Source: Thermoanaerobaculales bacterium (lineage in GTDB: Bacteria > Acidobacteriota > Thermoanaerobaculia > Thermoanaerobaculales > Sulfomarinibacteraceae). Taken from it: a stretch of DNA of 35,681 bases. Location of the stretch: contig JALOKS010000002.1 in assembly GCA_025456385.1 (NCBI GenBank), positions 1 to 35,681 on the forward strand, written 5' to 3'. Position 1 is the first letter of the stretch. Each line of letters starts with the position of its first letter. Shown piece after piece: positions 17,889 to 25,814 of the stretch. Under the pieces are notes generated by a model, which was given only the letters and a program-made list of their open reading frames with translations, ran no database searches and was not told the origin of the DNA. A program made the position numbers and the translations under genes.

Positions 17889-18917
17889 GTGGCTGTCGAC
17901 TACTACAGGGTTCTCGGTGTCGACCGCTCGGCCGACGCGGCCGAGATCAAGAAGGCCTATCGCAAGCTGGCGCGCAAGCACCACCCCGACGTCAACCCCG
18001 ACAACCCGGAGGCGGAGAAGCGGTTCAAGGAGATCCAGGAGGCCTATGCCGTTCTCTCCGACCCCGACAAGCGCCGCCAGTACGACACCTTCGGCCGGGT
18101 CGACGGGGCGCCGGACGCGGGCTTCGACCCCTTCCGGCGGACGGGCTCGTCGTGGCGGAACGCGGGCGGCGGCTTCCGGGTCGACGTCTCGGACTTCGGA
18201 GCGCCGGGCGGCGGCTTCCAGGATCTCGGCGACCTCTTCGGCGACCTCTTCGGCGGCCGGCGCGCGGCGCGTGCCGCCGGGCCGCGGCAGGGCGCCGACC
18301 AGGAGGTGGAGGTCGAGGTTCCCTTCCAGGAGGCGGTCCGCGGGACCACGGTCACGATTCCGGTCCAGCGGCAGGTGCAGTGCGGCACCTGCGGCGGCGA
18401 CGGCACCACCGACGGGCGGGCCTGCCCGGGCTGCCGCGGCTCGGGCGTGGTGGTCTCGACCGAACGGTTGCGGGTCAAGGTGCCGGAGGGCGTCGCCGAC
18501 GGCCAGCGGGTGCGGGTGGCGGGCAAGGGGACGGAGGGCCGCGGCGGGGCCGGCGCCGGCGACCTCTTCGTCCGGGTGAAGGTGCGGCCGCACCGCTTCT
18601 TCACCCGCCAGGGGGATGACGTCCACACCACGGTCCCGGTCACCTTCAGCGAGGCCTACCGCGGCGCCGAGATCGAGGTCGGCACCATCCACGGCCCGGT
18701 GCGGGCCAAGGTGCCGCCCGGCACGAGCTCGGGCCGGACCTTCCGCCTGCGCGGCAAGGGCATCCGCAACACCCGGACCCGGGCCTACGGCGACCACCTC
18801 TACACGGTGCAGATCGTCGTTCCGAAGGTGATGTCGCCGGCCGGCGAGGAGGCCGCGCGCGCCGTCGCCGAGCTCTACCAGTCCAACCCCAGGGAGGACC
18901 TGCCGACCGGTCTCTGA
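17889..18917 (+). CDS. DnaJ-family chaperone with reduced zinc finger
   Basis: [69 protein letters not shown] (J domain, HPD); G/F-rich region; two CxxCxGxG-like motifs ([16 protein letters not shown]); C-terminal substrate-binding domains. GTG start with GGGAGG upstream. Confidence 0.94.
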   Translation: MAVDYYRVLGVDRSADAAEIKKAYRKLARKHHPDVNPDNPEAEKRFKEIQEAYAVLSDPDKRRQYDTFGRVDGAPDAGFDPFRRTGSSWRNAGGGFRVDVSDFGAPGGGFQDLGDLFGDLFGGRRAARAAGPRQGADQEVEVEVPFQEAVRGTTVTIPVQRQVQCGTCGGDGTTDGRACPGCRGSGVVVSTERLRVKVPEGVADGQRVRVAGKGTEGRGGAGAGDLFVRVKVRPHRFFTRQGDDVHTTVPVTFSEAYRGAEIEVGTIHGPVRAKVPPGTSSGRTFRLRGKGIRNTRTRAYGDHLYTVQIVVPKVMSPAGEEAARAVAELYQSNPREDLPTGL

Positions 18918-19026
18918 ATCCGGAATTCAGAATTCGGAATTCGGAATTCGGGAATGGGGATTGCGGCATCAGGAATTCCCCGCTCCACGTCACCGGGCGG
19001 GTGGGTGGCATTCCGAATTCCGAAAT
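18918..19026. repeat. mirrored GAATTCGG repeat pair
   Basis: Left GGAATTCAGAATTCGGAATTCGGAATTCGGGAATG; right 19009-19026 CATTCCGAATTCCGAAAT, its reverse complement. Confidence 0.85.
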
Positions 19027-19035
19027 CGTCATTCT

Positions 19036-19560
19036 CTACGGTGTCGCGGCCCAGACCCCGAGCTTCCGCATCCTGCTCACGCGGCGCAGGAAGAGCTGCC
19101 GTTTGACCCCCCGCAGGTGGTGGACGAGGAGCACGCCGTCGAGGTGGTCGATCTCGTGGCAGACGGCCTGCGCGAGCAGGCCGTCGGCGGCGAGCTCCCG
19201 CCAGCGCCCGCCTTCGTCCTGGGCGCGGACGGTGAGGGCTGTCGGTCGCGCGATGGTCGTGAAGAGGCCCGGGAAGGACAGACAGCCCTCCTCGAGCTGC
19301 TGACGGCCCTGGCTGCGGACGACGGTGGGGTTCGCGAGCACGATGCCGGCGCCCTCCTCCCGCCCCACCGACAGGTCGATCACGGCGAGCCGGAGGTTGA
19401 CCCCGATCTGCGGGGCGGCGAGACCGAGCCCGGGAGCCCGCCGCGCGGACTCGAAGAGCTCCGCGACGAGGCTCTGCAGCCGGTCGCCGAAGTCCTCGAC
19501 CGGGTCATTGGGCGCCTCGAGCCGCGGGTCGCCGTAGACCAGGATCGGCCGCAGGCTCAC
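19036..19560 (-). CDS. def: peptide deformylase
   Basis: GLGLAAPQIG, EEGCLSFPG and CHEIDHLDG motifs. GTG start overlapping the upstream stop. Confidence 0.96.
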   Translation of the reverse strand: MSLRPILVYGDPRLEAPNDPVEDFGDRLQSLVAELFESARRAPGLGLAAPQIGVNLRLAVIDLSVGREEGAGIVLANPTVVRSQGRQQLEEGCLSFPGLFTTIARPTALTVRAQDEGGRWRELAADGLLAQAVCHEIDHLDGVLLVHHLRGVKRQLFLRRVSRMRKLGVWAATP

Positions 19561-20423
19561 GCCCCGCTCCCCCTGGCCGCGGGCGGCCTGCCCTTCCCCC
19601 GCAGGCGCCGGATCACCGCTTCGACCGCCTGGTGGGCGCGCTGCCGGCAGAAGTCGTCGAGGGTCGTCAGCACCTCGGGGTGCTCCCGCGCGATCTCGTC
19701 GACCGCGGCGCGGTCGAGCTCGATGGCCGAGACCTTGGTGCCGGCGGTGATGGTGGCGGTGCGCGGCTTGCCGGTGAGCAGCGAGACCTCGCCGAAGAAG
19801 TCGCCGGGGCCGAGCTCGGCCAGCGGCAGGTTGGCGCCGTCCTCTGCGCGGGTGAAGACCTTCACCGTGCCGCCGACGATGAGGAAGAGACTCGCCCCCG
19901 GCTCGCCCTCGGTGACGATGATGTCGCCCTCGTCGTAGGAGCGCAGCTTCGTCGAGGCGAGGATCTGCACCAGGGTCTCGCGCTCGAAGGAGGCGAAGAG
20001 GGAGGAGGCCTGGAGCTCCTTGAGCTCCTCGGTGTCATCCGACGCCTGCTCGGTCAGGGCGGTTCCGGCCTTGCGGCGCCGCTCGGCGGCGATCGTGCTC
20101 TGCTGGTTCTCCTCGATCAGACGCGCGAGCTCCGCGTGCACTTCCTGCGCCGGGTCGAGGCGGAGGATCTTCTTGTAGATGGCGATCGCGCGGGCGTAGA
20201 AGCCGTCCCGAGCCTGCGCCTCGGCGATGCCGTAGAGGACGTGGACAGCGCGCGTACGGTCCCCCTTGAGCTCGAGGACGTCGGCCTGGCGCAGGCGCAG
20301 GTTGAGCTGGTCGGGGTTGCGACGCAGCTCGGCGGTGATGGCCGCGAGGGCCTTGTCGTACTCCTTGGCGGCCAGGAGGTGCTCGAGGCCGTCGATCGCG
20401 ACGCGCTTGCTTCCGAGCTTCAT
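19557..20423 (-). CDS. TPR-like / cyclic nucleotide-binding domain protein
   Basis: N-terminal helical repeats (YDKALAAITAELRRNPDQLNLRLRQADVLELKGD...) and C-terminal cNMP-binding motif YDEGDIIVTEGEPGASLFLIVGGTVKVF...GPGDFFGEVSLLTGKPRTATITA. Confidence 0.9.
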   Translation of the reverse strand: MKLGSKRVAIDGLEHLLAAKEYDKALAAITAELRRNPDQLNLRLRQADVLELKGDRTRAVHVLYGIAEAQARDGFYARAIAIYKKILRLDPAQEVHAELARLIEENQQSTIAAERRRKAGTALTEQASDDTEELKELQASSLFASFERETLVQILASTKLRSYDEGDIIVTEGEPGASLFLIVGGTVKVFTRAEDGANLPLAELGPGDFFGEVSLLTGKPRTATITAGTKVSAIELDRAAVDEIAREHPEVLTTLDDFCRQRAHQAVEAVIRRLRGKGRPPAARGSGA

Positions 20424-21772
20424 GCCCGCTCCTCCATCCGTCGCCGGGTCGCCTCCCAGGCGTCGCCGACGCGCTGCGCGAGCGCCACCGGGTCGGCGGC
20501 GACGAGCGTGCCGTCGACGACCAGCGGCCTCCCCGCGACGAGCACGTGGCGCACCATCTGGGCGCTGCCGCCGAACACGATGCGCGACGCGGGGTCCCCC
20601 GCCGGCAGCATCGACCAGTCTTCGAGATCAACCACCACGAGGTCGGCCGCCTTCCCGGCCTCGAGGGTGCCGATCTCGTGCCCGAGGTGCAGCGCCGCCG
20701 CGCCGTCGCGGGTCGCCATGGCGAGCACCCGCCAGGGGTCGATCGCCGCCGGGCCGTGGCGCAGTGCCGGCAGGGTCGCGGCGAGCGCCATCTCGTGAAA
20801 CACCGACAGGCGGTTGTTGCAGGGGGGGCCGTCGGCCCCGAGCGCGACCCGGACCCCGGCGGCGAGCAGGGCGGGCACGTCGGCGATACCCGAGCCGAGC
20901 TTGAGGTTGGCGCCGGGGCAGTGGCAGATGGTGGTCCCGGTCGCCGCCAGCAGCTCGCGGTCACCCGGCTCGAGGTGGATGCCGTGGGCGAGAACCACGT
21001 CCCCGCCGGTCAGGCCGCAGCGGTCCAGGTAGCTGATGTTGCCGCAGCCCGTGAGGCCGCGCACCGCCTCGACCTCGGCGCGGCTCTCGGCGGCGTGGGT
21101 GGCGAGCAGCCAGCCCCTGCCGCGGGCGAGCGCGACGCAGCCCGCGAGCAGCTCCGGCGTGCACGAGAGCGCGAAGCGCGGCGCCACCACGTAGCTCAGC
21201 CGCCCGTCCGCGGCGCCGTGCCAGCGGTCGCCGAGCTCGGCCGCTTCGGCGAGCGAGCGATCCCGGTCCTCGAGCAGGGCCGCCGGTGTCCCCTCGCCGA
21301 GGTCCATGTGGGTCTTGCCGGAGCAGAGGCGGACGCCGAGCCGGGCGGCCGCCCGGAAGACCCGCTCGTGATCGTGGGTGGTGCCGAAGTCGAGGGCCGC
21401 GGTGGTGCCGCCGCAGAGCAGCTCGGCGATGCCCAGCTCGGCCGCAGCCTCGACGGCGTCGCCGTCGAGCGCCGCCTCGTAGGGCAGGGTGCGCAGGCGC
21501 AGCCAGTCGAGCAGCTCGAGGCCCTCGGCCTGGTGGCGGAGCAGCGACTGCACGACGTGGACATGGCCCTGGACGAAGCCGGGCAGTACCGCGGCCCCGC
21601 CTGCGTCGAGCACCCGCCGGCCGGCCGCCGCCTCGGCGTCGAGCTTTCCGACGGCCTCGATGCGGCCGCCGCGAACCGCGACGTCACCGACGAAGAACTC
21701 GCGGTCCCGGGCCATCGGGACCACCAGCCCGCCGCGGATGAGAAGCGCGTCGTCGTGCTGCCGCGTCGTCAT
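20420..21772 (-). CDS. amidohydrolase family protein (TrzA/MtaD/SsnA-type deaminase-like)
   Basis: LLIRGGLVVPM...AVLPGFVQGHVHVVQSLLR...LAHGIHLEPGDRELLAATGTTICHCPGANLKLGSGIADVPALLAAGVRVALGADGPPCNNRLSVFHEM. Confidence 0.9.
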   Translation of the reverse strand: MTTRQHDDALLIRGGLVVPMARDREFFVGDVAVRGGRIEAVGKLDAEAAAGRRVLDAGGAAVLPGFVQGHVHVVQSLLRHQAEGLELLDWLRLRTLPYEAALDGDAVEAAAELGIAELLCGGTTAALDFGTTHDHERVFRAAARLGVRLCSGKTHMDLGEGTPAALLEDRDRSLAEAAELGDRWHGAADGRLSYVVAPRFALSCTPELLAGCVALARGRGWLLATHAAESRAEVEAVRGLTGCGNISYLDRCGLTGGDVVLAHGIHLEPGDRELLAATGTTICHCPGANLKLGSGIADVPALLAAGVRVALGADGPPCNNRLSVFHEMALAATLPALRHGPAAIDPWRVLAMATRDGAAALHLGHEIGTLEAGKAADLVVVDLEDWSMLPAGDPASRIVFGGSAQMVRHVLVAGRPLVVDGTLVAADPVALAQRVGDAWEATRRRMEERA

Positions 21773-21846
21773 GGTCTGGCCACGATTGTAGCCCGCATCG
21801 CTCGCGAGATCCGTCGCGGGAGCCGCCAGGGACGAGTGCGGCCGAG

Positions 21847-22572
21847 CTACCGCGGAGGCTGCGTCCCGGCCTTGAAGGCGGCGAGGGTGTCGCCGATCAG
21901 CCGGGCGGCCTCGTCGACGGTGTCGACGAGCGTCGGCAGGCGGAGGTCCTCGGCCTCGACGTAGCCGTGCGCGAGGGCCTCGCTCTCGAACCAGCTCCGG
22001 AGGCCGCGCCAGAACCGTCCGTAGAGCAGGAAGGGGGTCGGCGGCAGGTGGCGGACCTGCAGCAGCTGCCACACCATCATGGCCTCGAGGGTCGAGCCGA
22101 GACCCCCGGGGAAGACGACGAAGGCGGAGGACAGGCGCACGAAGTGGTGCAGCCGGGAGAAGAAGGTGCGGTGGCGGTAGACCTGCTCGACGAAGGGTGT
22201 CGTGCCGTCGTCGCTGACCAGGCGCACCGGGAGATCGCCACCGGCGGTCCCCGCCAGCCCGCCCCCGGATGCGCCCTGGTCCACCGCGTGCATGAGCCCG
22301 CCGCCGCCGCCGCTGACGATCTCGCAGCCGGCAGCGGCGAGCCGTGCGGCCAGCTCCCGCGCCTCGGCGAAGAGGGGATCCGAGGCGGCGATCCGGCCGG
22401 AGCCGAAGATCGAGACCCGGAAGCGCTCCAGGTTGCGGGGCTGCAGGCGCTCGAGCGACTCGATCGTCTCCCAGAGCTGGGCGACCGAACGGTCGATGAT
22501 CTGCACGATGTCGACTGCGGAGTCGTCGCGGCGACCGTGGTCGGCGCGCGGCGCCTCGTCGCCGCCGATCAC
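21847..22572 (-). CDS. LOG-family (TIGR00730-like) Rossmann-fold protein
   Basis: VSIFGSGRIAASDPLFAEARELAARLAAAGCEIVSGGGGGLMHAVDQGA...FVVFPGGLGSTLEAMMVWQLLQ. GTG start overlapping the upstream stop. Confidence 0.85.
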   Translation of the reverse strand: MIGGDEAPRADHGRRDDSAVDIVQIIDRSVAQLWETIESLERLQPRNLERFRVSIFGSGRIAASDPLFAEARELAARLAAAGCEIVSGGGGGLMHAVDQGASGGGLAGTAGGDLPVRLVSDDGTTPFVEQVYRHRTFFSRLHHFVRLSSAFVVFPGGLGSTLEAMMVWQLLQVRHLPPTPFLLYGRFWRGLRSWFESEALAHGYVEAEDLRLPTLVDTVDEAARLIGDTLAAFKAGTQPPR

Positions 22573-23135
22573 CGGCCGCCCTCGTCGGCGAACAGCGGCA
22601 GGGTCGGCTCGAGCGCCGGCAGCAGGCGCTCGACGATGACGCCGCACCAGCCGTCGCGGGCCGCGGCGTCCAGGCGCAGCGGCGTCAGGCCGCGGGCGGC
22701 GACCATGCCGTCGAGGAGGGTCTCGATGGTCTCCTGAAAGGCGGGGTCCACTGCGCGGACCCCGTCGAAGGCCGGGCGCTCCGAGATCGGCACGGACACC
22801 AGCAGGTGGTAGGTCGGCAGCCAGTAGTCGAGGAACCGCTCCCACGAGCGGATCGTGCCCGCGGCCTGCACCAGGTAGCAGTAGTTGTCGAGGACGGAGC
22901 GGTCGCAGAGCACGATCTCGTGGCTCGCGGTGGCCTCGATCTCCCACGCGATCTGGGTGTGGAGGATCCACTCCTGAGCGGCGACGGTGGTGCTCTGGTT
23001 GATCGGCAGCGGGCAGCGGCGGGCGACCTCCCGCACCATCTCGAGGTCGGCGTTGCGCCGCTTCAGGGCCGCAGCGAGCTCGAAGCACAGGGTCGTCTTG
23101 CCGACGCCGTGGCTGCCGATGAGGGCGATCTTCAT
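22569..23135 (-). CDS. P-loop NTPase, AAA_28/NadR kinase-like
   Basis: MKIALIGSHGVGKTTLCFELAAALKRRNADLEMVREVARRCPLPINQSTTVAAQEWILHTQIAWEIEA...IVLCDRSVLDNYCYL. Confidence 0.8.
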   Translation of the reverse strand: MKIALIGSHGVGKTTLCFELAAALKRRNADLEMVREVARRCPLPINQSTTVAAQEWILHTQIAWEIEATASHEIVLCDRSVLDNYCYLVQAAGTIRSWERFLDYWLPTYHLLVSVPISERPAFDGVRAVDPAFQETIETLLDGMVAARGLTPLRLDAAARDGWCGVIVERLLPALEPTLPLFADEGGR

Positions 23136-23153
23136 CGAACGACCATCTTAGCG

Positions 23154-23261
23154 GAAGTTTTGAGTTTCAAGTTTTGAGTTGTGAGTTGACCCCCGCCCAC
23201 CCGGGAAGTCCGAGGGGTAGGGTGGGAACTCAAAACTCAAAACTCGGAACTCGACACTCCG
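23154..23261. repeat. mirrored AGTTTTGA/TCAAAACT repeat pair
   Basis: Left GAAGTTTTGAGTTTCAAGTTTTGAGTTGTGAGTTGAC; right GGAACTCAAAACTCAAAACTCGGAACTCGACACTCC, its reverse complement. Confidence 0.85.
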
Positions 23262-23975
23262 TCACCGTCCGGCCGGCGCCCCGGTCGGCCGCAGGGCGCC
23301 CGGCAGCTCGCCGGCCGCCTCGAGCATCGCTTCGTGGACCGCCTTCGCCGAGGCGGCCTCCAGCAGCCGCGCCAGGCGGGCGGGGTTGCGGACGATCCAG
23401 GCGAGGCGGGAGAGCCAGCGCAGGTGGAGTGCGTCGTTGCGCAGGGCGAGGAGGAAGAAGATGTTGGTCTTGCCCATGTCGGGCGAGCCGAAGACGACGC
23501 CGTCCTTCGAGCGCCCCATGGCGATGAACTGCCTGGGGAACTTGTCGGCGGCGCGGCGGCGGGCGTGCAGGAAGGCGACGCCCTCCGGGACGGTGGTCGG
23601 CACCAGGCGCTCGCGCGCGGCCAGGGCGGCCTCGAGCCAGCCCTGGTCCTCGACCAGGCCGAGCCCGGTGACGTGCGCGGCCATGGCGTGGATGACCTCC
23701 GGGCGGCTGGCGGCCTTGAGGTTCGGGAGGATGTGCTCGACGGTGAAGATCTCCTCGAGCGGCGCGTCGATCACCTCGCCGGGCGCCTTGCCGGAGGTCG
23801 CGACGGACTCCGAGGCCAGGGTGTCGAGGTACTCGTCGAGCAGCGCGCGCCGGAACCGCCACTGACCGCCGATCTTGACCCCCGGGATCTTGCCCTCGTG
23901 GGCGAGCCGGACCAGAGTCCGCTCGGCGAGCTTGAGGTACTCGGCAGCTTCCTTGGCGGTGAGATACGATTCCAT
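23262..23975 (-). CDS. excisionase-type HTH fused to PTS EIIA (fructose/nitrogen-type) domain
   Basis: MESYLTAKEAAEYLKLAERTLVRLAHEGKIPGVKIGGQWRFRRALLDEYL (HTH_17), then EIIA pattern VPEGVAFLHARRRAADKFPRQFIAMGRSKDGVVFGSPDMGKTNIFFLLALRNDALHLRWLSRLAWIVRNPARLARLLEA. Confidence 0.88.
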   Translation of the reverse strand: MESYLTAKEAAEYLKLAERTLVRLAHEGKIPGVKIGGQWRFRRALLDEYLDTLASESVATSGKAPGEVIDAPLEEIFTVEHILPNLKAASRPEVIHAMAAHVTGLGLVEDQGWLEAALAARERLVPTTVPEGVAFLHARRRAADKFPRQFIAMGRSKDGVVFGSPDMGKTNIFFLLALRNDALHLRWLSRLAWIVRNPARLARLLEAASAKAVHEAMLEAAGELPGALRPTGAPAGR

Positions 23976-24278
23976 CTCGCTCCCCTCATGCCGACCGAAT
24001 GCGGCCATAAATGGCTGAATACTCCTTTCACAGAGGGAAGTCAAGGAAAGTTCCGCCTCTTGCGTGGCCTTCGGCTGTGTGCTATCACGTGGGCCGTTCA
24101 AGCCCGCGGTTGCAGCCGCGCCGCGCGCTCGGGGGTGGGTGGCAGGGTACAAGGCCCGCAGCGTGCCGTCGCGTGAGCGGCGGATGCGGTTCCGGCCCCT
24201 GGGGTGACCGCCAGACGGTCCGGCGGCGCGATCGTGCGACAGACGCAGCCGAAAAGCACAGCTGGGGAGGAGTTGAGA

Positions 24279-24515
24279 ATGGACGTGGAAGCGAAGGTCA
24301 CGCAGATCATCGTTCAGCAGCTGGGTGTGGATGCCGCGAAGGTGACCGCCGAGGCGTCCTTCGTCGACGACCTCGGTGCCGACTCGCTCGACGTGGTCGA
24401 GCTCGTGATGGCCTTCGAGGAGGAGTTCGGGGTCGAGATCCCCGACGAGGCGGCGGAGAAGATCGCCACCGTCAAGGACGCGATCGAGTTCCTGAAGAAG
24501 AGCCAGGCAGGTTGA
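24279..24515 (+). CDS. acpP: acyl carrier protein
   Basis: [72 protein letters not shown] with DSLD phosphopantetheine site; GGGGAGGAG upstream. Confidence 0.98.
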   Translation: MDVEAKVTQIIVQQLGVDAAKVTAEASFVDDLGADSLDVVELVMAFEEEFGVEIPDEAAEKIATVKDAIEFLKKSQAG

Positions 24516-25753
24516 TGCCCCGGCGGGTGGTCGTCACCGGGGTCGGCCTGGTCACCCCTCTGGGGATCGGGACCGGGCCGACCTGGTCCGGCCTGGTGGC
24601 CGGCCGGAGCGGTGTCGCCACCATCACCAGGTTCGACGCCTCCGACTACCCGGTCCGCATCGCCGCCGAGGTCCGGGGCTTCGAGCCTGGGGACTGGATC
24701 GAGGCCAAGGAGGTCAAGAAGTTCGACCTCTTCGTGCACTACGCCCTGGCGGCCGCGCGGATGGCCCTCGAGCAGTCGGGCCTCGTGATCTCCGAGGCCA
24801 ACGCGACCCGGGTCGGCGTCGTCATCGGCTCCGGCATCGGCGGCTTCCCGCTCATCGAGCGGCAGCACGACATCCTGCGCGAGCGGGGCCCGAGGCGGGT
24901 GTCGCCCTTCTTCATCCCGGGCGCCATCATCAACATGTGCTCGGGGCTGATCAGCATCCAGACCGGCGCCAAGGGACCGAACATGGCGACCTGCACCGCC
25001 TGCTCGACCTCGGCGCACGCCATCGGCGACGCCCTGCTCTACATCCGCCACGGCTACGCCGACGCCATTATCGCCGGCGGTTCGGAGGCGGTGATCACGC
25101 CGATGCCGCTCGCGGGCTTCGCCTCGATGCGGGCCCTGTCGACCCGCAACGACGAGCCGGAGCGCGCCTCGCGGCCGTGGGACAAGGACCGTGACGGCTT
25201 CGTGATGGGCGAGGGCGCCGGCATCGTGCTCCTCGAGGAGCTGGAGCACGCGCGCCGGCGGGGGGCGCCGATCCTCGCCGAGGTGCTCGGCTTCGGCATG
25301 AACTCCGACGCCTACCACATCTCGGCACCCGCGGAGGACGCCGACGGAGCGATGCGGGTGATGCGCTCGGCGCTCGAGGACGCAGCCCGGCGCCCCGACG
25401 AGGTCGACTACATCAACGCCCACGGCACCTCCACGCCGGCCGGCGACGTCGTCGAGACGCGGGCCATCAAGGGCGTGTTCGGCGAGCACGCCCGACGGGT
25501 CATGGTCTCGTCGACGAAGTCGATGACCGGCCACCTGCTGGGTGCGTCCGGCGGCGTCGAGTTCGGCATCGTGGTGCAGGCCCTGCGAGAAGGCATCGTG
25601 CCGCCGACCGTCAACCTCGACGAGCCCGAGCCGGAGAACGACCTCGACTACGTGCCCCACGTGGCGCGCGAGGTCCCGGTCAAGCTGGCGCTGAGCAACT
25701 CCTTCGGCTTCGGCGGGACCAACGCCTGCCTGGTGGTCGGCCGCTTCGAGTGA
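24515..25753 (+). CDS. fabF: beta-ketoacyl-ACP synthase II
   Basis: [19 protein letters not shown]...TACSTSAHAIGDALLYIRHG (catalytic Cys), NAHGTSTPAGD and STKSMTGHLLGASG (His motifs). TGATG overlap with acpP. Confidence 0.97.
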   Translation: MPRRVVVTGVGLVTPLGIGTGPTWSGLVAGRSGVATITRFDASDYPVRIAAEVRGFEPGDWIEAKEVKKFDLFVHYALAAARMALEQSGLVISEANATRVGVVIGSGIGGFPLIERQHDILRERGPRRVSPFFIPGAIINMCSGLISIQTGAKGPNMATCTACSTSAHAIGDALLYIRHGYADAIIAGGSEAVITPMPLAGFASMRALSTRNDEPERASRPWDKDRDGFVMGEGAGIVLLEELEHARRRGAPILAEVLGFGMNSDAYHISAPAEDADGAMRVMRSALEDAARRPDEVDYINAHGTSTPAGDVVETRAIKGVFGEHARRVMVSSTKSMTGHLLGASGGVEFGIVVQALREGIVPPTVNLDEPEPENDLDYVPHVAREVPVKLALSNSFGFGGTNACLVVGRFE

Positions 25754-25814
25754 TCGCGGTGGCCGGCAGCACTCTCCGTCGGCGGACCGGCTGAGTTCGG
25801 CGCCGGAGACAGCG

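Noticed and set aside
21847-23135. Defence or abortive-infection system made of the LOG plus AAA_28 pair
   Set aside because: No nuclease, effector or other defence gene nearby; housekeeping context makes nucleotide metabolism equally likely.
24060-24088. Possible acpP promoter TTGCGT-N17-TATCAC
   Set aside because: Only 3/6 and 4/6 consensus matches; too weak to list as a feature.
24090-24170. tRNA-like segment (GTTCAAGCCCGCGGTTGCAGCC) upstream of acpP
   Set aside because: No cloverleaf with acceptor and anticodon stems could be assembled by eye.
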